From assembly GCF_000245015.1 (NCBI RefSeq), contig NZ_JH600070.1, positions 1,165,284 to 1,229,283 of the forward strand: 64,000 nucleotides of DNA. Direction: 5' to 3'. The position numbers and the translations under genes are program-made. The notes beneath the pieces were generated by a model. It saw only the letters and a program-made list of their open reading frames with translations, searched no databases and was not told where the DNA came from. Each line of letters starts with the position of its first letter. Within the stretch, counting starts at the first letter, position 1. This DNA comes from Beggiatoa alba B18LD. GTDB lineage: Bacteria > Pseudomonadota > Gammaproteobacteria > Beggiatoales > Beggiatoaceae. Below, in pieces: positions 56,033-64,000 of the stretch.

Positions 56033-56073
56033 CCATCAAGCTCATGTTTAACATACCGCCACCGCCTTGATGG
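56033..56073 (+). promoter_or_regulatory. Leader hairpin of mgtE
   Basis: CCATCAAG (56033-56040) pairs perfectly with CTTGATGG (56066-56073), 36 nt before the mgtE start. No T-run follows. It might be part of an RNA switch or just a hairpin. The remaining gap 55747-56032 shows no gene. Confidence 0.35.
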
Positions 56074-56109
56074 TACTTATTCACCTACAAATTTTTGGTA
56101 GTAGGCATT

Positions 56110-57459
56110 ATGGAAACATTACCCACAACCCCACCCGTGACTTTAGAAGAACTCTATAGCGCGTGGCAAAAAGCCGCCTTTGATGAACTTAATGAATTAT
56201 TTGCCGAAACCCATCCCAGTGATATTGCACGCTTTTTAGAATCTCTCCCTGCTAAACAACGAGTTATCGTTTGGAAATCCACCGAATTTGACCGCGCCGA
56301 AGTCTTATCGTACATGCATGATGCTGAACGGGCGGAATTAATCCATCGTATGGGTGCAGAAGAAGTTGCCGCAGCCACCACCGAAATGGATACCGATGAC
56401 GCTGTTGACTTACTGCAAACCTTATCAGAACAACGTGTTGAACAAGTTTTGATGGCGATGGATGAAGAACATCGACAACAATTGTCGAAAGTGCTGTTTT
56501 ATGACGAAGACAGCGCGGGCGGTTTGATGAATGTCGATACACTCACCGTGCGCGGTGATTTATCTATCAAAGTTATTTTACGCTATTTACGCCGTCATGC
56601 AGAATTGCCTGATAAAACAGATGCATTATTCGTTGTCGACGCAGAAAATCGCTATCGGGGCATGTTATTTCTGGCTGATATTGTGACTAATAACCCTGAT
56701 TTATTGGTGGAAGACATCATGTCCACCCAAATTACCCCGATTCCCGTCAACATGCCTTCTCAATCAGTTGCTTTACTCTTTGAGCAACATGGTTTTATCT
56801 CAGTGCCTGTGATAGACCAAGATTCCACCCTATTAGGACGGATTACGGTTGACGATGTATTAGACGTTATCCGCGAAGAATCTGACCGCACCTTATTACA
56901 TCGTGCAGGTTTAGATGAAGAAGATGATATGTTTGCCCCAACACTCAGCACCACATGGGCAAGAGCAGTATGGCTAGGTATCAACTTACTCACTGCTTTT
57001 TTAGCCTCTTATGTGATTGGACAATTTGAAAATGCCCTCTCGCAAATCGTCGCCCTTGCGGTTCTTATGCCGATTGTTGCCAGTATGGGCGGCATTGCAG
57101 GTACTCAAACCTTAACCGTGATGATACGCGGTATCGCACTTGGAAAAGTCAGCAGTGCCAATGCCTTTTGGCTCTTAAAAAAAGAAGTCGCTGTCGGTGT
57201 TTTAAACGGCTTAATATGGGCAGTTGTGGTAGGCATTGTCGCAATGATATGGTTTAGCAGTATAAAACTGGGGCTTGTCATTGGCGCGGCGATTGTCATC
57301 AATCTATTTTTTGCCGCCTTCTCAGGCATGTTACTGCCCTTAATTCTAAAGCGTTTATCAATAGACCCAGCCCTTGCTGGTGGTGTTATTTTAACTACCG
57401 TGACGGACGTTATTGGCTTTGCCGCATTTTTAGGGTTAGCTACCTTGTGGCTTTTATAG
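56110..57459 (+). CDS. mgtE: Magnesium transporter MgtE
   Basis: 449 residues from the ATG at 56110. N domain of helical repeats (HPSDIARFLESLPAKQRVIV), two CBS domains (about 130-250; VEDIMSTQITPIPVNM) and five C-terminal membrane helices with VLMPIVASMGGIAGTQTLTV, the MgtE pore signature. Imports Mg2+ and closes when the cytoplasmic domain binds Mg2+. Confidence 0.95.
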   Translation: METLPTTPPVTLEELYSAWQKAAFDELNELFAETHPSDIARFLESLPAKQRVIVWKSTEFDRAEVLSYMHDAERAELIHRMGAEEVAAATTEMDTDDAVDLLQTLSEQRVEQVLMAMDEEHRQQLSKVLFYDEDSAGGLMNVDTLTVRGDLSIKVILRYLRRHAELPDKTDALFVVDAENRYRGMLFLADIVTNNPDLLVEDIMSTQITPIPVNMPSQSVALLFEQHGFISVPVIDQDSTLLGRITVDDVLDVIREESDRTLLHRAGLDEEDDMFAPTLSTTWARAVWLGINLLTAFLASYVIGQFENALSQIVALAVLMPIVASMGGIAGTQTLTVMIRGIALGKVSSANAFWLLKKEVAVGVLNGLIWAVVVGIVAMIWFSSIKLGLVIGAAIVINLFFAAFSGMLLPLILKRLSIDPALAGGVILTTVTDVIGFAAFLGLATLWLL

Positions 57460-57485
57460 ATTTTCAAAACCTAGTAGGTCTTTTT

Positions 57486-57629
57486 TTGTCTGAATCAGAA
57501 TTCACAGAATTTTCAGAATTAGCAGAATTAAAAGCACGATTTACCTTAAATTTTTGGTTTAAAGGTTTTAAATTCTGTTAATTCTGAAAATCCTGATTCA
57601 GACAATGTTTTAATCTTGTCGGGTGAATC
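57486..57629. repeat. Palindromic intergenic repeat R6
   Basis: Core TTGTCTGAATCAG (57486) to CTGATTCAGACAA (57605), then right arm CTTGTCGGGTGAATCC (to 57629). Preceded by half of the GACCTAC-type hairpin. Tandem with R7. Confidence 0.85.
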
Positions 57630-57635
57630 CTTTTT

Positions 57636-57837
57636 TTGTCTGAATCAGAATTCACAGGATTTTCAGAATTAGCAGAATTAAAAGCACGATTTACCTTAAA
57701 TTTTGGTTTAAAGGTTTTAAATTCTGCTAATTCTGTTAATTCTGAAAATCCTGATTCAGACAATCTTTATAATCTTGTCTGGTGAATCTGATTCGCGTGT
57801 TTCAACAGACCTACTAGGTTTTTAAAACCTAGTAGGT
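57636..57837. repeat. Palindromic intergenic repeat R7 plus hairpin
   Basis: Core from 57636 to 57763, right arm CTTGTCTGGTGAATC (to 57788), then hairpin GACCTACTAGG / CCTAGTAGGT (57808-57837). R6 and R7 are more similar to each other than to other copies, so they arose by tandem duplication. Confidence 0.85.
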
Positions 57838-57848
57838 TATTGACTCAA

Positions 57849-59786
57849 TTACCATAAGGGCGAAAAGCTCAGTCGATTGCCATTGCGTAACGCGCTATAT
57901 ATTTGATTATTAGCAGTAATTCCAAATAAATCCGCATTCACCCCTGTTAGGCTATTCGCTATCAAATATGGGCGCAATGTCACATCCCACACATCAATTA
58001 ATTGCCGTTGCCAGAAACCATCTTGAAAGGCAATATTGATTAATTTGCCTTGTATATCAATAGCAAATACACCACGATAATTTGCCAGCAATGAATTTGC
58101 TTGTATCATTCCCAACTCATGCAAATAATTAAAATGTATTGCCTTATTATCATCTTGCCATGTATTAAATACCTGCCCTGAATTTGTCACGCCATACACT
58201 TTCCCACTCACGCCAGTTTCACCACTGATTAAACGATTAATATAAATCGCTTCTGTTGTGAGCGTTTCGGTTGTCCATACCCCCGCTTGTTGATAAATAC
58301 GCACTAACAAACCTGCTTGATTTTGCGCAAAAACCCCACTGTTTAACTGCCCTAAGGCTAAAACACCCGTTTTTAACGCAGGAATACCCATAATCTGCTT
58401 CAAACTAATTAAATTCATTGAACCTGTCACAGAAAATAATGAACCTTGTTCACTGAGTACAAATAAACTCTCTTGTCCATCGGTTGCCAACGGCGCGACT
58501 AATTTACCAGCAATACTCGGCAATGTTTCTGTTATCCATTGATTTGTCTGGCTATTAAAATAAGCATGAAATAGCTCGCCTGTTTGTGTTAAAGCAAATC
58601 CGCCTTTGGCATTCACGACTAAGCTACTTGCCACTAAATCCTGACGTGTACCAACGACAACAACTTGAATACTCTCGTTTTGTTTAGCTGTTGCTAATAA
58701 TTGCCCTTGATCATTAATCGCATAAATACGCGCATAACTATCTGATTCTGCCTGTACGATATTCAATACACGTCCAACAACGCCATTCACACTTAACTGT
58801 TGCCAACTACTATTTTCCGCAGGGATTAAATAATCTAATCCGCCTTGTGTATTGATGGCAAAAATCCCCGAATTTTGTGACCCTGTTGCAATGACATAAC
58901 ACGTTGCACAAGTTTCCGTCGTTGGCGATGTCGGACTATCTAATAACATCCACGACATGCCCATTAATTGAATACGATAGCGTTGATTATCTTGATAAAA
59001 TATCAACTCATCTTTTCCATCCTGATTCGTATCGGCAATTTGCAATTGTTGTCGATATGTCCATAACAAATCGCCTACTTTTGCACCTTCTGACCATACT
59101 TTACTCAGTGTTTGCTCATCAGCAACTTGCCAATAACTATATTCTGTTGCCGTAAACTGCAAAGATTCGATTTGCCCATCACCATCAAAATCAGCCGTAT
59201 AAACGTATTCAGCTCCCGCTATCAATGGATAATTAACGATAGTCAATATCAACGGATGAGTCGCATTAAAATGCACTGTTCCATCACTCAAGCGATAACC
59301 AAAAAACAGTTTTAGCCCCCCTGTTGCGACAAATTGCCCTTGATATAAGGGAAACGACCACGTATCGCTTAAAGTTTGCCCTGTTATCCTTGAAACTAAC
59401 GTGCTTGGGTTTCTATCCCATTCCTCTATCTGATTCTGTTGATTTAATAAAAAGCCAAATTGATAATTCGCTTGATTTAAAAACCGATATTCTGCATAAA
59501 TCAAACCTTCAACAGTTTTACCGTTTTGTTCCGCACTAGGAACGATATGCGCTTGAATATCTACTGTATCCGTTAAATTAAGAGTGACAGCTTCCTGCGT
59601 CATAGCCTGACCATTAACCGTGATAGACGCATAAAAATGATCGGTTGTGTCCGCAATTTGCCCATTGAGAGATAGCACTGAACCCGCTCCCAAATCTACC
59701 CAATTTGCTTGTATTTCATCACTATATGCTAAAGATGAAACCAGTAATAAATATCCCAGAGAAAAGAAACACAACATTTTTTTCAT
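57849..59786 (-). CDS. Large secreted protein with propeller-like repeats
   Basis: 645 residues from the ATG at 59786, chosen so that the signal peptide (MKKMLCFFSLGYLLLVSSLA) is N-terminal. A further upstream in-frame extension is encoded by repeat R8 and is unlikely to be real; ATG 59798 is an alternative (GGAGG sits very close). The N-terminal third has FDGDGQIESL and TNQDGKDELIFYQ (FG-GAP-like). The rest has several weak repeats of the type IYAINDQGQLLAT / FVLSEQGSLFSV / YGVTNSGQVF, suggesting a beta-propeller. Extracellular or periplasmic; ligand unknown. Confidence 0.7.
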   Translation of the reverse strand: MKKMLCFFSLGYLLLVSSLAYSDEIQANWVDLGAGSVLSLNGQIADTTDHFYASITVNGQAMTQEAVTLNLTDTVDIQAHIVPSAEQNGKTVEGLIYAEYRFLNQANYQFGFLLNQQNQIEEWDRNPSTLVSRITGQTLSDTWSFPLYQGQFVATGGLKLFFGYRLSDGTVHFNATHPLILTIVNYPLIAGAEYVYTADFDGDGQIESLQFTATEYSYWQVADEQTLSKVWSEGAKVGDLLWTYRQQLQIADTNQDGKDELIFYQDNQRYRIQLMGMSWMLLDSPTSPTTETCATCYVIATGSQNSGIFAINTQGGLDYLIPAENSSWQQLSVNGVVGRVLNIVQAESDSYARIYAINDQGQLLATAKQNESIQVVVVGTRQDLVASSLVVNAKGGFALTQTGELFHAYFNSQTNQWITETLPSIAGKLVAPLATDGQESLFVLSEQGSLFSVTGSMNLISLKQIMGIPALKTGVLALGQLNSGVFAQNQAGLLVRIYQQAGVWTTETLTTEAIYINRLISGETGVSGKVYGVTNSGQVFNTWQDDNKAIHFNYLHELGMIQANSLLANYRGVFAIDIQGKLINIAFQDGFWQRQLIDVWDVTLRPYLIANSLTGVNADLFGITANNQIYSALRNGNRLSFSPLW

Positions 59787-59829
59787 TGCTTTAAACATGC
59801 CTCCGTTTATGAAGAACTTTTTATTCATT

Positions 59830-60060
59830 AACCCGAGTTCGGTGAGATTTATAAAATAAAATAGATACCTGCTAGGTTTTAAAAATCTAGCAGGTCTTTT
59901 TTTGTCTGAATCAGAATTCACAGAATTTTCAGAATTAGCAGAATTAAAAAACGTGATTCACATTAATTTCTTGGTTTAAGGGGTTTAAATTCTGTTAGTT
60001 CTGAAAATTCTGATTCAGACAAGCTGTTGTCTTTTTAAAAGAATCTCGCCGTACTCAGGT
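59830..60060. repeat. Palindromic intergenic repeat R8 with internal hairpin
   Basis: ACCCGAGTTCGGTGA (59830) to CTCGCCGTACTCAGGT (60060). The hairpin ACCTGCTAGGTTTT / AAATCTAGCAGGT (59867-59895) sits inside the left arm, then the core from TTGTCTGAATC to TTCAGACAA. Largest copy at about 231 bp. Confidence 0.85.
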
Positions 60061-60076
60061 TATTCATTACCATTTG

Positions 60077-60149
60077 TAGTAAACGCACTATAAAACGATG
60101 TGGAGGACTGGCAGTCCTACATTTAAATCACTTTATGGTATGTTTACTA
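60077..60149. repeat. 73-bp palindromic (MITE-like) element, copy B
   Basis: TAGTAAAC and GTTTACTA are perfect 8-bp terminal inverted repeats, extended imperfectly to about 18 bp. Centre AGGACTGGCAGTCCT. Same length as copy A at 20385-20457, opposite orientation. Confidence 0.75.
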
Positions 60150-60184
60150 TAATTTATAACCAGTTACACTTTAAAGGAAAATAT

Positions 60185-60502
60185 ATGGCGTACTCTATTT
60201 TTTTAGGCGTACCACAAAAGCGCACTGAATTACATTTACTGGAATTAGATGAACAGATACATGATTATATTTTTAATCAGCATCAACACATGATTAAAAA
60301 AGACTCCCGTTTACAACGAATGTCTGATTGTTACAGCGATGCTGTTTTTTTCTATGATGAATTAGATATTTTAAGAAAAGAGCTTGCCGAGCTGATACGC
60401 AATAGTTCAGATAGCAAGCTGATTGAAGGTTTAGAACAATTAAAACAAATTTGTCAGAGTGGCATTACACAAAAAAAGAACATGTATTGTTTTGGGGATT
60501 AG
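60185..60502 (+). CDS. Small soluble protein of unknown function
   Basis: 105 residues from the ATG at 60185 with AAAGGA 7 nt upstream. A longer in-frame start would lie in the 73-bp element. Helical, charged, with DCYSDAVFFYDELDILRKEL. Resembles small immunity-type proteins in composition but no family is recognised. Confidence 0.6.
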   Translation: MAYSIFLGVPQKRTELHLLELDEQIHDYIFNQHQHMIKKDSRLQRMSDCYSDAVFFYDELDILRKELAELIRNSSDSKLIEGLEQLKQICQSGITQKKNMYCFGD

Positions 60503-60536
60503 GATTGATAAAAATAAATGATTACTGATAACTTTT

Positions 60537-61211
60537 TTAGGTTTCAAGATATTTCCCCATCACGACAAAATGATGGTCAGTCACTTCATGCACTTTTAAA
60601 TACCCTAAATTAAACCCTTTTAACTGCTCGACGACTTCATCAATACGATACGCGGCTAATAAAGAATTATAAAAATCCCGTCTTAAAACAGAAGGTTCAG
60701 AGCCTACATATTCTTGTACCATAATTTCCGCTTGGCGAAAACTTTCAGGGCGCATGAAGTCCATGATAAAAATTAAACTATTTGGTTTTGCCCGCAGTTT
60801 AATCGTTTCCCACAAAACGCTAGGTTGTGCTAAATGATGCAATAATGAATTTGAAATAATCACATCATATTGCGCCATGGGTAACGTAGCATTTGGCAAA
60901 TACCCTTCAATAAATTCGATTCGCTGTCTAAGTGCTTCATATTGCGCTAACATTTCACGCCCGTATTTTAACATTGCACGAGAACCATCAACGCCGTGAA
61001 TCGTACACTGTGGATAATGTTGCGCAAAACGACGGCTAATATCCCCCGCTCCACATCCTAAATCCAGCACATAGCCCGCTATTTGTTCTTGAGGAAATTC
61101 ACTCGCAAAGCGTTGCATAAATAAAGAATTCGGATCATTAAAATCTGCTTGCGCATAAGCATGGGCTTGCTCATCATCAAGCATTAATTCGGGTTCTGGA
61201 ATACGGTGCAT
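60537..61211 (-). CDS. Class I SAM-dependent methyltransferase
   Basis: 224 residues from the ATG at 61211. Motif I VLDLGCGAGDISRRFA, motif II VDGSRAML, motif IV YDVIISNSLLHHL, then IFIMDFMRPES. Substrate unknown; the shape fits small-molecule or quinone methyltransferases. Starts 18 nt after the usp stop. Confidence 0.85.
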   Translation of the reverse strand: MHRIPEPELMLDDEQAHAYAQADFNDPNSLFMQRFASEFPQEQIAGYVLDLGCGAGDISRRFAQHYPQCTIHGVDGSRAMLKYGREMLAQYEALRQRIEFIEGYLPNATLPMAQYDVIISNSLLHHLAQPSVLWETIKLRAKPNSLIFIMDFMRPESFRQAEIMVQEYVGSEPSVLRRDFYNSLLAAYRIDEVVEQLKGFNLGYLKVHEVTDHHFVVMGKYLET

Positions 61212-61228
61212 GAAATGGATAACTCTAT

Positions 61229-61675
61229 TTATTTCACAGAAATACAAGTGCATTTAGCAAGGTGACTGACTTTACTCGATACGCTACCCTGAATCAAACC
61301 TGTAAACGTCCCAAGCCCACGACTCCCCATAATAATCGTATCAATTGCGTTTGATTCCGCAAATTCGACAATTTTCTGAGCAGGATTACCTTCTAAAACT
61401 TTTGTTTCTAAAAGTGACACCCCTTTTTCAACAGCGAGTTTTTTGGCTTTAGATGTTACATTTTCACTGATGACTTTATAATGTAGGGTGTAAGCATCTG
61501 TTGAAAGATGTTCAACCTCTGCAAAATGTCGCAATTCAGATGGAACTTCAAAATTCTCGATAACATAAACTGCCGTGATTTGCGCATGATATTTAACGGC
61601 TAAATCACAGGCCAAATCAAAAGCCTTTATCGCATGTTCTGAACCATCTATAGCTACTAAAATATTCGTTATCAT
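61229..61675 (-). CDS. Universal stress protein (UspA family)
   Basis: 148 residues. NILVAIDGSEHAIKAFDLAC start, and the ATP-binding GSRGLGTFTGLIQGSVSSKV near the end (G-2x-G-9x-GS type). Cytoplasmic stress-response protein. Probable two-gene unit with the methyltransferase. Confidence 0.92.
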   Translation of the reverse strand: MITNILVAIDGSEHAIKAFDLACDLAVKYHAQITAVYVIENFEVPSELRHFAEVEHLSTDAYTLHYKVISENVTSKAKKLAVEKGVSLLETKVLEGNPAQKIVEFAESNAIDTIIMGSRGLGTFTGLIQGSVSSKVSHLAKCTCISVK

Positions 61676-61962
61676 TATTCTCTCTCATCTAACAATGCTC
61701 ATCGTTAATAACCATGAGGACAGATAATCTTTAACCGTTATCCCCATTTGCATGAGAACAATCGAATTTTCATTTTACAAGTATGAAGTATATCGTTAAA
61801 CACGACAGATTGAGCAGATTGACTATTATGTGAGACACCTATCTAAAAATGCAATTCAGCATTTATTCGCGCGATAGCTTAAAGTTCTACACACAACGTA
61901 ATTGCTACCTATCAAATTGACAACAAATTAAAAGCACTAATAAAGAATCAGGAGATTCTCCC

Positions 61963-64000
61963 ATGTCTAAGGATTTACGCGAAACAGCCTTAAATTACCA
62001 CCGCTTACCAAAGCCGGGAAAATTAACCATTACCCCCACTAAACCGCTTGCAACACAACGGGACTTAGCCCTTGCTTACTCCCCTGGTGTTGCCTTTGCC
62101 TGCGAAGAAATCGTCAAAGATGCAAATACCGCCGCACTCTATACAGGGCGTGCAAACCTTGTGGGTGTCATTACCAACGGCACAGCCGTTTTAGGCTTAG
62201 GCGCGATAGGTAGTCTTGCCTCAAAACCTGTGATGGAAGGTAAAGCCGTTTTATTCAAAAAGTTTGCCGATATTGATGTGTTCGACATAGAAATCGATGA
62301 ACGCGACCCACAAGCCCTGATTGATACCGTTGCCCGTTTAGAACCCACATTCGGCGGTATTAACCTAGAAGATATTAAAGCTCCTGAATGCTTTATCATT
62401 GAAAAAGCCCTACGGGAACGCATGAAAATCCCCGTTTTCCACGATGATCAACACGGCACCGCGATTGTTGTCGCCGCTGCCATCATCAGCGGTTTAAAAG
62501 TCGTTAAAAAAGACATTAAAGAAGTCAAACTCGTGACCGCAGGCGCAGGCTCTGCCGCACTTGCCTGCTTAAATTTACTCGTCACCTTAGGGCTACCCAT
62601 CGAAAATATTTTCGTCACCGACTTAGCGGGCGTTGTCTATGAAGGGCGTAGCAGTGAAATGGACCCATACAAAGCCCGTTATGCCCAAAAAACCGAAGCC
62701 CGTACTTTAGACGATGCCATTACAGGCGCGGATATTTTCTTAGGACTGTCAGCAGGCGGCGTATTAAAACCTGAAATGGTTAAAAAAATGGCATATAGCC
62801 CATTAATTTTAGCCCTTGCAAATCCAACCCCCGAAATTATGCCCGAAGAGGTAAAAGCTGTTCGTCCTGACGCAATCATTGCAACAGGACGTTCAGACTA
62901 CCCCAACCAAGTGAACAACGTGCTCTGCTTCCCCTTCATGTTCCGTGGTGCGTTAGATGTCGGGGCGACTGAAATTAACGAAGAAATGAAACGCGCTTGC
63001 GTAAATGCCATTGCAGAATTAGCCATGGCAGAACCTTCCGACGTTGTCCGTGCTGCTTATGGTGATCAAATTCTAGATTTTGGCGCAGAATACTTAATTC
63101 CTAAACCCTTCGACCCGCGTTTAATCGTCAAAATTGCCCCCGCAGTGGCAAAAGCGGCAATGGACAGCGGTGTTGCAACCCGTCCGATTACCGACTTTGA
63201 AGCCTATAAAGATAAATTAAATCAATTTGTTTTCCGCTCAGGTCTTATCATGAAACCCGTTTTCGAACGGGCGCGGAAATCCTCACAACGAGTTGTTTAT
63301 GCAGAAGGCGAAGAAGAACGTGTCTTACAAGCTGTGCAAGAAGTCATTCACGAAGGCTTAGCCCGTCCTGTCCTACTCGGTCGTCCCGAAGTCGTAGAAA
63401 TGCGCTTGAAAAAACTCGGCTTAAAAATGCGTCCTGAACGTGATTTCGACCTCGTCAATATTCACAGCGACGCACGTTTTAACCAATATTGGAAAGCCTA
63501 CCACAGCATTACAGAACGCTTAGGGGTATCTCCTAGCGAAGCCCGCACCGTCTTACGTTCAGACAGCACCGCCATTGCCGCGATGATGCTCAAATTAGGC
63601 GATGTCGACTCCATGATTTGTGGAACTGTTGGACGTTTTCACCAACACCTACAACATATTAATGAAATTATTGGAAAAGCTCCTGATATTCAAGATTTAT
63701 CGACCATGAATATCTTAATTATGCCTGCGGGAACTTTCTTTATTTCTGATACCCAAGTCTCATTCGACCCCAGTGCAGAAACCATTGCCGAAACAACGAT
63801 TTTATGCGCTGATGAAGTTCGTCGTTTTGGGATAGTGCCAAAAGTTGCATTATTATCACATTCCAACTTTGGAACACGCCGTGATACCCCCACCGCAACC
63901 AAAATGCGCCGAGCCTTACAAATTCTCAATGAACGTGCGCCGACTTTAGAAGTTGAAGGGGAGATGCACGCCGATGCTGCGTTATCAGAAGAAATTCGGC
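61963..64000 (+). CDS. maeB: NADP-dependent malic enzyme with phosphotransacetylase-like domain (C-terminus outside window)
   Basis: The start at 61963 has AGGAGA upstream; about 679 residues are inside the window. Malic domain: [39 protein letters not shown], and [14 protein letters not shown] fold [21 protein letters not shown] and [13 protein letters not shown]. From about residue 430 a phosphate acetyltransferase-like regulatory domain ([13 protein letters not shown]). Decarboxylates malate to pyruvate, which AceEF can use. Confidence 0.94.
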   Translation, partial: MSKDLRETALNYHRLPKPGKLTITPTKPLATQRDLALAYSPGVAFACEEIVKDANTAALYTGRANLVGVITNGTAVLGLGAIGSLASKPVMEGKAVLFKKFADIDVFDIEIDERDPQALIDTVARLEPTFGGINLEDIKAPECFIIEKALRERMKIPVFHDDQHGTAIVVAAAIISGLKVVKKDIKEVKLVTAGAGSAALACLNLLVTLGLPIENIFVTDLAGVVYEGRSSEMDPYKARYAQKTEARTLDDAITGADIFLGLSAGGVLKPEMVKKMAYSPLILALANPTPEIMPEEVKAVRPDAIIATGRSDYPNQVNNVLCFPFMFRGALDVGATEINEEMKRACVNAIAELAMAEPSDVVRAAYGDQILDFGAEYLIPKPFDPRLIVKIAPAVAKAAMDSGVATRPITDFEAYKDKLNQFVFRSGLIMKPVFERARKSSQRVVYAEGEEERVLQAVQEVIHEGLARPVLLGRPEVVEMRLKKLGLKMRPERDFDLVNIHSDARFNQYWKAYHSITERLGVSPSEARTVLRSDSTAIAAMMLKLGDVDSMICGTVGRFHQHLQHINEIIGKAPDIQDLSTMNILIMPAGTFFISDTQVSFDPSAETIAETTILCADEVRRFGIVPKVALLSHSNFGTRRDTPTATKMRRALQILNERAPTLEVEGEMHADAALSEEIR

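Noticed and set aside
57578-57763. A 61-codon minus-strand frame
   Set aside because: Entirely inside tandem repeats R6/R7; similar frames occur in other copies with no conservation as protein.
59787-59921. N-terminal extension of the secreted propeller-like protein
   Set aside because: Encoded by repeat R8 and placed before a good signal peptide, so it is unlikely to be translated.
27284-60060. Repeated sequences as a CRISPR array
   Set aside because: Copies are long, palindromic, kilobases apart and have no unique spacers of regular length; no cas genes.

Overview
The window looks like a gammaproteobacterial chromosome of low to medium GC, most like a Beggiatoa-type sulfur bacterium (inference from gene style, a homodimeric AceE with AceF, a MutT-ThiE fusion, and many decayed transposons and palindromic intergenic repeats; no rRNA is present to confirm it). 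It has two very different parts: an integrated mobile region (1 to about 20,400) and ordinary chromosome salted with repeats, toxin-antitoxin loci and a few defence-like genes (20,400 to 64,000).

Mobile region. Two related elements lie head to tail. Element 1 (runs off the left edge, ends at a tRNA-Pro 3' fragment at 13247-13279) carries, on the minus strand, an NrS-1-type primase-polymerase/D5 helicase, small regulators and a membrane/zinc-ribbon protein. Three evenly spaced palindromic operators and a plus-strand Cro/CI-type repressor follow, then HicBA, a long conserved hairpin and a coiled-coil gene. After these comes a complete filamentous-phage (inovirus) morphogenesis and replication block in canonical order: Rep, ssDNA-binding protein, small membrane proteins, two tandem major coat proteins, a TspB/pIII-like tip protein, DUF2523/pVI, Zot/pI and a newly noted 44-residue membrane protein. 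Element 2 starts just past the tRNA fragment with a tyrosine integrase, a large iteron-like inverted repeat and a truncated, near-identical copy of the primase. A truncated regulator and a frameshifted repressor follow. It ends with a second copy of the conserved hairpin and a truncated copy of the coiled-coil gene, cut by a 73-bp palindromic element. Comparing the two copies shows that the interval between repressor and hairpin is a cargo slot: HicBA in element 1; TacAT-like acetyltransferase toxin, an XRE-ImmA peptidase pair, a small protein and a type ISP restriction-modification fragment in element 2.

Chromosomal part. Genes include mutT-thiE, a secreted protein, an OmpA lipoprotein, a TauE exporter, a UbiH-family hydroxylase, a PAS/sigma-54 regulator, an alpha/beta hydrolase and a DUF922 protein. 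They are followed by a large ROCO GTPase divergent from hipBA, a thiolase, a DUF4189 protein, gph-rpe, glf and a porin. Next come a KAP-type NTPase broken by an in-frame stop, a PIN toxin-antitoxin pair, aceE-aceF, a ParA-like ATPase, a KTSC protein, a non-catalytic dihydroorotase, an ABC substrate-binding lipoprotein and a GAF-GGDEF cyclase. The right end holds tadA, a membrane protein, an enoyl-CoA hydratase, mgtE, a secreted propeller-like protein, a methyltransferase, a universal stress protein and maeB (cut by the right edge).

Intergenic spaces from 27,000 on carry at least eight copies of a roughly 120-195 bp palindromic repeat with a perfect 15-bp terminal inverted repeat in the best copy, often paired with a second hairpin. 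Remnants of IS982 and IS1 transposases and a duplicated aceF 3' end flanking the PIN toxin locus point to repeated insertion and deletion.
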